Positions 53,671 through 62,662 of a DNA stretch of 64,000 bases are shown one piece after another. The stretch covers positions 62,001-126,000 of the forward strand of contig NZ_JASJPW010000005.1 in NCBI RefSeq assembly GCF_030052995.1, written 5' to 3'. How positions within the stretch are numbered: position 1 is the stretch's first letter; every line of letters begins with the position of its first letter. The notes under the pieces were generated by a model. The model saw only the letters and a list, made by a program, of their open reading frames with translations. It was not told the DNA's origin and did not search any database. This stretch comes from Gemmobacter sp. 24YEA27 (lineage in GTDB: Bacteria; Pseudomonadota; Alphaproteobacteria; Rhodobacterales; Rhodobacteraceae). The translations under genes were made by a program, and so were the position numbers.

Positions 53671-54577
53671 CGCGGGATGGCTTTCTGCCCCCGCAGGCGA
53701 CTTTTCAATGAAGCGATGGATCTCTCGATCGGGATCGAACGCCAGCACCAGAACCGTGAGCCCCGGGCGCGGAGCCGGGGCCGGCTGCGCCCAGAGCACC
53801 GATTACCGCGCGGTCTGGCATGAGGTGATGGAGGTCGACGGCCCGGCGGGAGCGAATTGCAGCTCGCCCTGGAAGATCCGAGGCTGCGACGCCGCAACCT
53901 GCTTCTGGGCATGCTGAGGCCACCGGATGCAGGGGCCTGGCCGACACGGACATTACAAACAGAATGGCCGAGCTGCAGCCCGTCGTCCTGCCTGATGGCA
54001 GTCGTGGGACACCTGGCCCGCGCAGCCGTGTTGCGCTTGACTTAGACGGGAGCAGGCGGCGGGTGCCCCGGCCCTTGCTGGGCGCCGCGCCGGCAACGGC
54101 GATCCTCGGCGCCATCGGCCAGCTCCCCCCCGTACTGGAACGGGGTTCGGCCGGCAGCGGTCTTTCCTCGCGGTTGGATGGCACGCTCAGTAGTGAGCCG
54201 GGCCCCGAGGCGGGCGACGCGGATAGCGCAGGCGGCGGTGCCGCGCAGCTTCTGGGCACCATCCCGCCCGGCGGTACTGGCGGGCGGGGTTTGAACAGGT
54301 AGACCGACACGGAGTTTCCCAACCCCGAAGCCGTTGACATCATAAGGGCCGAAGTGCTGTACGACCATAAGCTGACCAAGCCGTCGGATAACTTCAAAGG
54401 CAGCACCGTCAGAGTGCATGATATCCTGCTTTCGGGCAAAAGCTCGGGTTTCCGGCTCAGGGTCTCGGCCAGCGTCAATACCACCGCTCCGGAACTCTGG
54501 CGGTCTTCCGCGCTGAGCCGGCATGAGGCGGTGCGCCAGACATCCTGGCGCGTGGCTTCGGCCTCGCCCGGCCCTGG
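53671..54577. other. 900-bp stretch without a recognised gene
   Basis: There are open pieces on both strands but none has a convincing start, domain or codon pattern. Plus-strand stretches such as EVLYDHKLTKPSDNFKGSTV (about 54350) and minus-strand LTVLVLAFDPDREIHRFIEK (about 53700-53760) look gene-derived. I read this as debris of old genes between the efflux set and the ArsR gene. Confidence 0.35.
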
Positions 54578-54868
54578 TCAGAGAGCGGCCAGGGCGTTGC
54601 GGAAGGCGGCGATCACCGCCTCGTCCCGGCGATAGAACACCCATTGTCCGATCCGCTCCCGCACGATCAGCCCCGCCGCCGTCAGCACCGCAAGATGTGC
54701 CGAGACCGAAGATTGCGCGAGGCCGCAGCGCGCGAATTGCCCGGCGCAGATACCCAGATCATGGGGCAGCGCCTGGTCGGGGAAATGTTGCTCCGGCGTG
54801 CGCATCCAGGCCAGCATCTGCCGCCGCGCCGGATGCGCCAGGGCCTTCAGGATCAGATCCTCATCCAT
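54578..54868 (-). CDS. ArsR-family transcriptional regulator
   Basis: This 96-residue winged-helix protein reads ILKALAHPARRQMLAWMR, then FARCGLAQSSVSAHLAVLTA, AGLIVRERIGQWVFYRRDEA. Two cysteines (CAGQFARC) lie just before the recognition helix, so a thiol-based or metal signal is possible. It diverges from a flavin monooxygenase gene and the shared region has a clear dyad, so it very probably represses that gene. Confidence 0.9.
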   Translation of the reverse strand: MDEDLILKALAHPARRQMLAWMRTPEQHFPDQALPHDLGICAGQFARCGLAQSSVSAHLAVLTAAGLIVRERIGQWVFYRRDEAVIAAFRNALAAL

Positions 54869-54912
54869 GTCCGCACCTCTGCCGGGTCTCTCTCAGGAGA
54901 TCAATTCTGTCT

Positions 54913-54956
54913 TATATCGTAAAAATCCGATATATCATTTTACAAATCCCGATATA
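54913..54956. promoter_or_regulatory. candidate ArsR operator with a repeated half-site
   Basis: A perfect 7-bp inverted repeat, TATATCG (54913-54919) and CGATATA (54928-54934), with an 8-base AT-rich spacer, is followed by a third copy of CGATATA at 54950-54956, 22 bp after the second. The region is far more AT-rich than its surroundings and probably overlaps the monooxygenase promoter. The regulator assignment follows from adjacency. Confidence 0.65.
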
Positions 54957-54987
54957 AACTCTGCCCGTCTTTAGCAGGAATGTCATC

Positions 54988-56319
54988 ATGAGCCGTGACC
55001 GTCAGCTTCACCTCGGCGCCTTCATGCGGCCGGTCTCGCTGCATACCGGCGCATGGCGCTATCCCGGTGCCTGGCCGGATGCGAATTTCAACCTCCGCCA
55101 TCTGACCTATATGGCGCAAAGGCTCGAGGCGGCGAAGTTTGACGCCTTTTTCATGGCCGACCACCTTGCCGTGCTGAATATGCCGGTCGAGGCGCTCAGG
55201 CGCAGCCATACCGTCACCTCGTTTGAACCCTTCACGCTGTTATCCGCGCTGGCGGCGGTGACGGAACGGATCGGGCTGATCGCGACGGCCTCGACCAGCT
55301 ATGACGAGCCCTATCACGTCGCGCGGCGCTTTGCCTCGCTGGATCATATTTCCGGCGGGCGCGCGGGGTGGAACATCGTCACCACTTCAAACCCCGATGC
55401 GGCCCTGAATTTCGGGCGCGAAGACCAGCCTGACCATGCCGACCGCTATGCACGGGCGCGGGAGTTCTATGATGTGGTGACCGGGCTCTGGGACACGTTT
55501 GCCGATGATGCCTTCACGCGTGACCTGCAAAGCGGCCAGTATTTCGACCCGGGCCGGATGCATGTGCTGGGACACAAAGGGCCAGAGCTTTCGGTGCGCG
55601 GACCGCTGAACATCGCGCGGCCTCCGCAGGGCTGGCCAGTGATCGTGCAGGCCGGCGCCTCCGAGCCCGGTCGCCAGCTTGCGGCGGAAACCGCCGAGGC
55701 GGTGTTTGCCGCGCCGCAAAGCCTCGCCGATGGACGCGCCTTTTATGCCGATGTGAAAGCGCGGGCGGTGGCGGCGGGCCGGGCGCGCGAAGATATCGTG
55801 ATCCTGCCCGGCGCCTTTGTGATCGTGGGCGAGACCATTGCCGAGGCAAAGGCGAAACGTGCCGCGCTTGACAGTCTGGTCTATTCTGAAAGCGCCATCG
55901 CGTCCCTGTCGATCGCGCTCGGGCTTGATGCATCGGGCTTTGACCCGGATGCGCCTTTGCCCGAGGATCTGCCCGAGACCAACCAGTCGAAATCCAGCCG
56001 CGACCGGGTGATCGCAATGGCCCGAAGCGAGGGGCTGACCGTTCGTCAGCTGGCGCAGCGACAGGGCGGCTATTCCGGCCTCTCTTTCATCGGCACACCC
56101 GCAAGCATCGCCGATGAAATGGAGGAATGGCTCGACCAGGGCGGCTCTGACGGGTTCAACATCATGTTCCCCTTCCTGCCGGCGGGGCTGACCGATTTCA
56201 CCGATCAGGTGGTGCCGGAACTGCAACGCCGCGGCCTTTTCCGTCGCGACTATGAAGGGACAACGCTGCGCAACCACCTTGGCCTGAAGCGCCCGCCGAA
56301 CCGGTTCTTTCCGGCCTGA
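54988..56319 (+). CDS. flavin-dependent monooxygenase (LLM class, NtaA/SnaA/DszA family)
   Basis: This 443-residue luciferase-like protein has HLGAFMRPVSLHTGAWRYPG, KFDAFFMADHLAVLN, AAVTERIGLIATASTSYDEP and ISGGRAGWNIVTTSNPDAAL, as well as the C-terminal RRGLFRRDYEGTTLRNHLGL shared with the copy at 23688. Such enzymes use FMNH2 from a partner reductase (not seen here) to cleave C-S or C-N bonds. Near sulfhydrylase and sulfonate-type importer genes it probably desulfurises an organosulfur compound. Unlike the first copy, it is intact. Confidence 0.92.
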   Translation: MSRDRQLHLGAFMRPVSLHTGAWRYPGAWPDANFNLRHLTYMAQRLEAAKFDAFFMADHLAVLNMPVEALRRSHTVTSFEPFTLLSALAAVTERIGLIATASTSYDEPYHVARRFASLDHISGGRAGWNIVTTSNPDAALNFGREDQPDHADRYARAREFYDVVTGLWDTFADDAFTRDLQSGQYFDPGRMHVLGHKGPELSVRGPLNIARPPQGWPVIVQAGASEPGRQLAAETAEAVFAAPQSLADGRAFYADVKARAVAAGRAREDIVILPGAFVIVGETIAEAKAKRAALDSLVYSESAIASLSIALGLDASGFDPDAPLPEDLPETNQSKSSRDRVIAMARSEGLTVRQLAQRQGGYSGLSFIGTPASIADEMEEWLDQGGSDGFNIMFPFLPAGLTDFTDQVVPELQRRGLFRRDYEGTTLRNHLGLKRPPNRFFPA

Positions 56320-56327
56320 ACCGGCGT

Positions 56328-57347
56328 TCAGCCGTTCCCGGCCAGCCCCGCCCTGAGCAGATCGCCGTGATGGGCATGCGCCACATCGGGATGCGAGCGC
56401 AGGCGGCTTTTCAGATGGTTCAGCCCGACATTACGAAAGAGCGGGTTCAGCGGGTCGACCGTCAGCCCGCGTTCGCGGCTTTTCAGCGCATCTGGCAGCG
56501 GCAGGACCGGGATTTCGGCATCGTAATGCGCGCCTAGGAAGAAGGCGTAGGAAAACCGCTCCACCCCAGGCGGCGGGGCGATCACGTCATGCACATCCGC
56601 GCGCACGAAGCCATTGGTCGCCAGCTCTAAAAGCTCGCCCGAATTGATCACGAATGTGCCCGGCAGCGGCGGCACCCTGATCCAGTCTCCCTCAAGCGTC
56701 TGAACCCGCAGCCCCTCGACCTCGTCTTGCAAGAGAATGGTGATGATGCCGCCATCCTTATGCGCGCCGACCCCCTGATCGGTTTCGGCCACATCGCGCC
56801 CCGGATAGCGGATCAGTTTCAGAAGCTGGGTCGGCTGCGGGTCGTAAACCGCGCGGAACGCCTCCGCCTCGAGGCCAAGCGCCAGCGCAATCGCCTGCAA
56901 AAGGTCGATCCCAAGCGCCGTCACCCGCTCCTGATAATCCAGCACCACCGGTTTCAGATCGGGCAGCGCGTCGGGCCATTGGTTTGGGCCATGCAGCCGG
57001 CTCCAGGGATCTGTACCATCCGGGAGGGGCTCGCCTTCGGTGTTGAAATCGATCTGCTCACGCCAGTCCTGCTCGCCGCGCGTGTGTTCCAGCCCGGCGC
57101 GGTTATAGCCGCGAAAATGCGGCGACTTCACCATCTCGACCGCCAGCTTATCCGCCTCGGGCAGCGCAAAAAACGCCCGTGACAGGCGTTTGAGATCCTG
57201 GATCAGCGTCTCGGGGACATCATGGCCGGTCAGGTAGAAAAACCCGTGATCATGAAGCACCGCGCGCAGTTCCTCAACGAAAGAGGCACGCGCGTCAGGC
57301 CCGGCATGGAAACGCGAGACATCGAGAATGGGAAGGGTGCTGGACAA
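56328..57347 (-). CDS. 2-oxoglutarate/Fe(II)-dependent oxygenase, isopenicillin N synthase-like
   Basis: This 339-residue protein has the metal triad His196, Asp198 (AHKDGG) and His253 (ADVHDV), and the 2-oxoglutarate-binding Arg264-x-Ser266 (ERFSYAFF). The N-terminal domain (FVEELRAVLHDHGFFYLTGH) is typical of the family. It is convergent with the monooxygenase (8 bp between stops). The substrate is unknown. Its placement beside sulfur-assimilation genes suggests oxidation of an organosulfur or amino compound. Confidence 0.9.
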   Translation of the reverse strand: MSSTLPILDVSRFHAGPDARASFVEELRAVLHDHGFFYLTGHDVPETLIQDLKRLSRAFFALPEADKLAVEMVKSPHFRGYNRAGLEHTRGEQDWREQIDFNTEGEPLPDGTDPWSRLHGPNQWPDALPDLKPVVLDYQERVTALGIDLLQAIALALGLEAEAFRAVYDPQPTQLLKLIRYPGRDVAETDQGVGAHKDGGIITILLQDEVEGLRVQTLEGDWIRVPPLPGTFVINSGELLELATNGFVRADVHDVIAPPPGVERFSYAFFLGAHYDAEIPVLPLPDALKSRERGLTVDPLNPLFRNVGLNHLKSRLRSHPDVAHAHHGDLLRAGLAGNG

Positions 57348-57443
57348 TGTGGGCTCCTGATCCGGCGCATGGCAAGGTAAGATGCGGGGAGAGGGAGGGC
57401 CCTCCCCGCCCCGGGGTTTACGCCCGGGTTTCGCGGCGGGACT

Positions 57444-58766
57444 TTACGCGGCCTTGCGGTCGCGATTGCCCGATGCCGCCGCAAGAGCCTGCTTCAGATC
57501 GGCGATGATATCCTCCGGATGCTCGATCCCGATCGAAAGCCGCACATAGCCCGGCGTGACGCCTGCGGCCTGTTGTTCAGCCCCGGTCAGCTGCTGATGC
57601 GTGGTCGAGGCCGGATGGATCGCGAGACTGCGCGCATCGCCGATATTCGCCACGTGATGGAAAAGCTGCAGCGCGTCGATAAAGGCGCGGCCGGCATCAA
57701 CGCCGCCTTCCAGCTCGAACCCGATCAGCGCACCATAGCCGCCTTCCAGATAGGTATCGGCGCGGCGCCGGGCCTCGCCGCCTTGCAGGCCGGGATAGAT
57801 CACCTGGGTCACACCTGGCAGCGCGGCCAGCACATCCGCTACCTGACGGGCGTTTTCATTGTGCTGGCGGATGCGCAAAGGCAACGTCTCCAGCCCCTGC
57901 AACGTCAGGAAGGCGTTTTGCGGCGCGACCGAGGCGCCGATGTCACGCAGCAGCTTGACCCGCGCGCGCAGCACATAGGCGATGGGGCCAAGGGGTTTCG
58001 AAGCCTCGGTCCAGATCGCGCCGTGATAGGCGGCATCGGGCTGGGTCAAAAGCGGGAAACGGGCGGCGTGGGCCTCCCAGTCGAAATTGCCGCCATCAAT
58101 GATCGCGCCGCCAATCGCGGTGCCATGACCGCCGATATATTTCGTTGTCGAATAGACCACCACCGCTGCGCCATGTTTCAGGGGCTTTGCGGTCAAAGGC
58201 GCCGCCGTATTGTCGAGGATCAGCGGCACGCCGAGCTTGCGGCCCAGCTCGGCCACTTCCGCGATCGGGAAGACCTGGAGCTTGGGGTTCGGCAGCGTCT
58301 CGCCAAACCAGGCGCGGGTTTTGTCGTCAGTCGCTTTGGCGAAATTCTGCGGATCGGCCTGATCCACGAACCGCACCTCGATGCCGAACTGCTTCAGCGT
58401 ATTCGACAACAGCGTGACCGTGCCGCCATAGAGATCAGTCGAGGAGACGATATTGTCGCCGGCCTGGGCGATATTCGTCAGCGCGAAAAACGTCGCGGCC
58501 TGCCCCGAGGCCAGAGCCAGCGCCGCCGCGCCGCCCTCGATCTGCGCGAGCCGGGTTTCCAGCGCGTCAGTCGTCGGATTGCCGATGCGGGAATAGATGT
58601 TTCCCAGCTCCTCTAGTGCGAACAGACGCGCGGCATGGGCGGTATCGTCAAACTGGAAGCTGGTATTCTGGTAGATCGGCACCGCGAGCGAGCCGGTCGC
58701 CGGGTCGGTGCGCCAGGTGCCGCCATGCAGGGCGAGCGTCTCGGGGTGCAGGCTGGTCGTCGCCAT
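57444..58766 (-). CDS. O-acetylhomoserine sulfhydrylase / aminocarboxypropyltransferase (MetY-like)
   Basis: This 440-residue PLP enzyme of the Cys/Met metabolism family has TLALHGGTWRTDPATGSLAV, PIYQNTSFQFDDT, NPTTDALETRLAQIEGGAAA and the PLP-lysine stretch VVVYSTTKYIGGHGTAIGGA. It makes homocysteine from O-acetylhomoserine and sulfide. ATG 58766 is preferred over 58775 because the AAAGGA site lies 8 bases ahead of it. It would take up sulfide derived from the neighbouring organosulfur genes. Confidence 0.92.
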   Translation of the reverse strand: MATTSLHPETLALHGGTWRTDPATGSLAVPIYQNTSFQFDDTAHAARLFALEELGNIYSRIGNPTTDALETRLAQIEGGAAALALASGQAATFFALTNIAQAGDNIVSSTDLYGGTVTLLSNTLKQFGIEVRFVDQADPQNFAKATDDKTRAWFGETLPNPKLQVFPIAEVAELGRKLGVPLILDNTAAPLTAKPLKHGAAVVVYSTTKYIGGHGTAIGGAIIDGGNFDWEAHAARFPLLTQPDAAYHGAIWTEASKPLGPIAYVLRARVKLLRDIGASVAPQNAFLTLQGLETLPLRIRQHNENARQVADVLAALPGVTQVIYPGLQGGEARRRADTYLEGGYGALIGFELEGGVDAGRAFIDALQLFHHVANIGDARSLAIHPASTTHQQLTGAEQQAAGVTPGYVRLSIGIEHPEDIIADLKQALAAASGNRDRKAA

Positions 58767-58845
58767 CGGGATCATCCTTTCTGGTGGATCAGGGGGTCGG
58801 GCAACGGCCCGCAAGGTGAGATGGGACCAGCATCGTCAAATCATC

Positions 58846-58862
58846 ACGATTGTTTCAATCGT
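58846..58862. promoter_or_regulatory. dyad in the divergent metY/binding-protein region
   Basis: ACGATTG-TTT-CAATCGT is a perfect 7-bp inverted repeat 80 bp upstream of metY, within the 428-bp divergent region 58767-59194. It could be an operator for a sulfur regulator or a small RNA hairpin. The rest of the region holds no recognised gene. AT-rich DNA at about 59085-59145 probably contains the promoter for the rightward importer genes. Confidence 0.45.
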
Positions 58863-59194
58863 CTTATCAGGGGCGTTCAGGGAAGGAGATTTCCTTCGCC
58901 CCTGCCCCGGCAGGAGAGTTGATCTTTTCTGCGCGAAACCGCCCCGGAACGGGAAGAACCACAGAGAATTTCTTTGCCTGGCATGGCCGCGCAGCCTGTA
59001 TCTGACGTGATTCGAAAAGCAGCGCCGGCGGGCGGCAGCAGAATTATTCTCCGCGCCGTCCCTGCGGCGAAAGAGAGCTGCTCTTCAGTCGCATAATTAC
59101 AGAAATATCATGTAAATCAGCAAGATACTTGATATAATTCAGGCTCCGCGCTCGGATTGGCTCATGAAACCGGCAGATATCGGAGCATCTTTCC

Positions 59195-60220
59195 ATGAGC
59201 TATGAACGACTTTTCGGCCGCACCCTGCGCGGTCTTGCAGCAGCAGCGGCACTTGCCGCAACTGCCCTTCCCGCGACCGCAGGCGGCACGCTGGACGCGA
59301 TCAAAGAGCGCGGCGTGATCAAGGTCGGTGTCGGCACCACACCGGGTTTCTTCTCGCCCGACAGCGAGGGCAAATGGCAGGGCTTCTTCATTGATTATGG
59401 CCGGGCGCTCTCGATCGCGGTCTTCAATGAAGACGGCAAGGTGGAGTTCACCAATTCGTCGCCGCAACAGCGCCTGCCCGCGCTTCAGGCCGGCGAATTT
59501 GACATCCTCCTGTCGGGCGTCACCGTCACAATCAACCGCGCCTTCAATCTCGGCTTCCATTTCGGGCCGACGGTGTTTTATGACGGCCAGGGCATCCTTG
59601 CGCGCAAGGAGCTTGGCGTGACCTCGGCGGCAGAGCTCGACGGCGCGGTGATCGGGGTGCAATCGGGCACCACGGGCGAGCTGAACATCGCCGATTTCTT
59701 CCGCAAATCCGGCCATGAATTCACGCCGGTCACCATCGAAGACACATCGGAATTCATCGCAGCCCTTGAATCGGGCCGGGTCGATGCGATCACCCAGGAC
59801 AGCTCGGATCTCGTGGGCAAGCTGCAACAGCTGAAGAACCCCGATGACTATGTTCTGCTGCCCGAGCGCCTGTCGAAAGAGCCGCTCGCGCCTGCGATCA
59901 AGGCCGGTGATGACCAATGGCTCGAAATCGTCAACTGGACCGTCTATGCCACGATCCAGGCCGAGGAATGGGGCATTACATCGGCCAATGTCGACGAGTT
60001 CCTGAAATCGGAAGATCCGGCGATCCAGCGCTTCCTCGGGGTTGATCCGTCTTTGGCCGAGGCCATCGGGTTCAAGCCGGACTGGGCCTATAAGATCATC
60101 AAGACCGTGGGCAATTACGGCGAGATCTATGAGCGCCATCTGACGCCGCTGGGCTGGAAGCGCGGCTATAACGACATCTGGACCAATGGCGGGCTGCTCT
60201 ATTCGCCGCCCTTCCGCTGA
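59195..60220 (+). CDS. amino-acid ABC importer binding protein, AapJ/general amino-acid type
   Basis: This 341-residue exported protein has a signal peptide (about 1-29, ending ATAG) followed by LDAIKERGVIKVGVGTTPGF, WQGFFIDYGRALSIAVF, LLSGVTVTINRAFNLGFHFG and VIGVQSGTTGELNIADFF. The long C-terminal part ending GGLLYSPP is typical of AapJ/BztA-like binding proteins. It is followed by two long permeases of the AapQ/AapM type. Confidence 0.9.
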   Translation: MSYERLFGRTLRGLAAAAALAATALPATAGGTLDAIKERGVIKVGVGTTPGFFSPDSEGKWQGFFIDYGRALSIAVFNEDGKVEFTNSSPQQRLPALQAGEFDILLSGVTVTINRAFNLGFHFGPTVFYDGQGILARKELGVTSAAELDGAVIGVQSGTTGELNIADFFRKSGHEFTPVTIEDTSEFIAALESGRVDAITQDSSDLVGKLQQLKNPDDYVLLPERLSKEPLAPAIKAGDDQWLEIVNWTVYATIQAEEWGITSANVDEFLKSEDPAIQRFLGVDPSLAEAIGFKPDWAYKIIKTVGNYGEIYERHLTPLGWKRGYNDIWTNGGLLYSPPFR

Positions 60221-60234
60221 GCAGGTCAACAAAG

Positions 60235-61419
60235 GTGAGCATCCCCCTCCGTGAGGCAGGGCCCAATGAGGCAGGGCGGGGCCGGTCACCGCATCGGCGC
60301 GGGGTTATCCCCGCGCTGGTCGCATGGTGGGGGCCGCGCCCCTATACCCAGCTGGCTCTGGTCCTGGTGATCCTGGCCGGGCTTTGGCTTTTGGGCCAGA
60401 ACATCGCCGCCGCGCTGGAGAAAGCCGGGATCTCGCCCGGCTTTGCCTTTCTCACGCGCGCCGCGAGTTTCCAGATCGGCGAGAGCGTGATCCCCTTCTC
60501 CGCCGGTGACACCTATCTGCGCGCCATCGGTGTTGGCGTGATCAACACGCTGCGTGTGGCCGCAGTGGGCTGCGTGCTGGCGGCTTTCCTCGGGACGGCG
60601 CTTGGGGTTCTGGGGCTGATGGGGAACCCGCTTCTGACCCGTCTGGTCAGGATCTATGTCGAGCTGATCCGCAACACGCCGCTGTTGTTGCAGCTGTTCT
60701 TCTGGATCGCACTGGCGCGCAACCTTCCGGGGCCGAAACAGGCGGTGCATGGGGGTGGTATCTGGCTGACAAATCGCGGCGTCTATGTCCCCGCGCCGGT
60801 GGTCGAGGCTGGCTGGCTCTGGCCGCTTCTGGCCTGCGCGGTCGTGATCATCGCCGTGCTGGCGCTCCGCCGGTTTGCCAGGGTGAGGCGCGGCACCTGG
60901 CCCGTTGCCCTGACGCTGATCGCCGGCATTTTCTGGCAGGCAGGCCTCAGCTTTGACATCCCCGCGCTCAAGGGGCTCAACGTGCGGGGCGGGCTGACGC
61001 TGTCGCCGGAATATGCCGCGCTTCTGATCGCGCTGGTCGTGAAATTCTCGGCCGCGATTGCCGAGATCGTGCGCGCCGGCATCCTTTCCGTCCCAGAGGG
61101 CCAGCGTGAAGCCGCCCGCGCCATGGGCCTGTCCGACTGGCAGATCATGCGCCTTGTGGTCCTGCCGCAGGCGCTCCGGGTGATCGTGCCGCTGACCACT
61201 TCGGTCTTTCTTGATCTGACCAAGGATTCGAGCCTCGCCGTCGCGATCGGCTATCCCGATCTCGTCTCGGTCCTGAATACCACCGCGAACACCACCGGCC
61301 AGGCCATCGAGGCAGTCCTGATCATGGCGGGGACCTTCCTCATGCTCAACCTATGCGTGGCCGCGCTGATGAACCATTACAACCGCCGCGTCGCGATGCG
61401 CGGAGAGGGGCGCAGATGA
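60235..61419 (+). CDS. amino-acid ABC permease, AapQ/BztB type
   Basis: This 394-residue permease has the extended layout of AapQ (long region between helices). It carries VELIRNTPLLLQLFFWIALA, REAARAMGLSDWQIMRLVVL, PQALRVIVPLTTSVFLDLTK and DSSLAVAIGYPDL. The start is a GTG at 60235, 15 bp after the binding protein gene. Its stop overlaps the ATG of the second permease. It works as a heterodimer with it. Confidence 0.9.
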   Translation: MSIPLREAGPNEAGRGRSPHRRGVIPALVAWWGPRPYTQLALVLVILAGLWLLGQNIAAALEKAGISPGFAFLTRAASFQIGESVIPFSAGDTYLRAIGVGVINTLRVAAVGCVLAAFLGTALGVLGLMGNPLLTRLVRIYVELIRNTPLLLQLFFWIALARNLPGPKQAVHGGGIWLTNRGVYVPAPVVEAGWLWPLLACAVVIIAVLALRRFARVRRGTWPVALTLIAGIFWQAGLSFDIPALKGLNVRGGLTLSPEYAALLIALVVKFSAAIAEIVRAGILSVPEGQREAARAMGLSDWQIMRLVVLPQALRVIVPLTTSVFLDLTKDSSLAVAIGYPDLVSVLNTTANTTGQAIEAVLIMAGTFLMLNLCVAALMNHYNRRVAMRGEGRR

Positions 61420-62489
61420 GCGTGATTTTTATGAATTATCGCAGCCGCGACCTGGTGGCGCCCTTGTGGCGCAGCCTTGCGGGCGGGCCGCTGAACACCG
61501 TGCTGACGCTGGCCTCGGTGCTGATGCTGGCGCTGATCCTGCCGCCTTTGATCCATTGGGCGGTTACCGACGCTGTCTTCAGCGGCACGCAAGAGGAATG
61601 CCGCGCCGCCAGCGGTGCCTGCTGGGCATTCCTGCGCGCCAAGGCGCGGTTCATCCTTTTCGCCTTCTATCCGGGCGAGCATCTCTGGCGGCCGATCCTT
61701 GTGATCGTAGCACTGCTGGGTCTGATGGTGGCATCGGCGCTGCCGCGCTTCTGGGGGCCGTACCTGATCCTCGCCTGGCCGGTCACGCTGGCACTGGCCT
61801 GGGCGCTGATGGCGGGCGGGACATGGACCGGGGGGATCCTCACGCGGGTCTCGCTGAACGACTGGGGTGGGCTGCCGGTGACGCTGCTGGTGTGGTCGAC
61901 CTGCATGGCCTTTGCCTTTCCGGCGGCTGTGCTTCTGGCGCTGGCGCGGGCCTCGGATATGGGCGGGCTTCGGCTGATTGCGGTCACCTATATTGAGGTG
62001 ATGCGCGCCATTCCGATGGTTGCGATCCTGTATTTCGCCATGCTGATCCTGCCGCTGGCTTTGCCGCAGGGTGTGATCCTGGATAAGCTGATCCGCGCCA
62101 CGATCATGGTCGCTTTGTTCTGGACCGCCTATCTGGCAGAGGTCGTGCGGGGCGGGCTGCAAACCGTTGGCCCGGGCCAGGCCGAGGCGGCACAGTCACT
62201 CGGGCTGGGCTATTGGCGCATCATGCAACTGGTGGTGCTGCCCCAGGCCCTGCGCCAGGTGATCCCGGGGCTGGTCAATCTTGGCATCGGCTTTCTGCTG
62301 GCGACCTCGCTGCTGGCGGTGATCGGCGCGTTTGATCTTTTGAACACCGCCCGGGCCTCGACCACTGACACGCAATGGCTGGGGTTTTACGATGAGGCCT
62401 ATGTCTTCGCGGCCCTGATCTATTTCCTGCTCTGCTATGGCGGCTCGCGCTACAGCCGCTGGCTGGAAACGCGGCTACGCCGGCGATGA
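61416..62489 (+). CDS. amino-acid ABC permease, AapM/BztC type
   Basis: The start is taken at ATG 61416, overlapping the aapQ-like stop. The 357 residues contain MRAIPMVAILYFAMLILPLA, AEVVRGGLQTVGPGQAEAAQ and SLGLGYWRIMQLVVLPQALR, as in AapM. No AapP ATPase gene follows. The next gene is a sulfonate-type binding protein 170 bp away, so the ATPase must be supplied from elsewhere. Confidence 0.9.
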   Translation: MSVIFMNYRSRDLVAPLWRSLAGGPLNTVLTLASVLMLALILPPLIHWAVTDAVFSGTQEECRAASGACWAFLRAKARFILFAFYPGEHLWRPILVIVALLGLMVASALPRFWGPYLILAWPVTLALAWALMAGGTWTGGILTRVSLNDWGGLPVTLLVWSTCMAFAFPAAVLLALARASDMGGLRLIAVTYIEVMRAIPMVAILYFAMLILPLALPQGVILDKLIRATIMVALFWTAYLAEVVRGGLQTVGPGQAEAAQSLGLGYWRIMQLVVLPQALRQVIPGLVNLGIGFLLATSLLAVIGAFDLLNTARASTTDTQWLGFYDEAYVFAALIYFLLCYGGSRYSRWLETRLRRR

Positions 62490-62662
62490 CCCTGTGCCCG
62501 CCGCAAGAGGGAATTTCCCCCGGCCCATATAGCCAGACATGGCTGTGCCAGCCGGAGGGTGGTCTTCGAAATCCTGTTCCCCCGGCCCTGATCTATCCTC
62601 TGACCTGATCCATTACGGCTCCCGGTTACCCCTTCCCTTCTTAACAAAAGCGAACCCGCATT

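Noticed and set aside
58767..59000. A SAM riboswitch before metY
   Set aside because: I looked for SAM-II and SAM/SAH-type core sequences on the minus strand and saw none. Only a simple dyad is present. A covariance search would decide.
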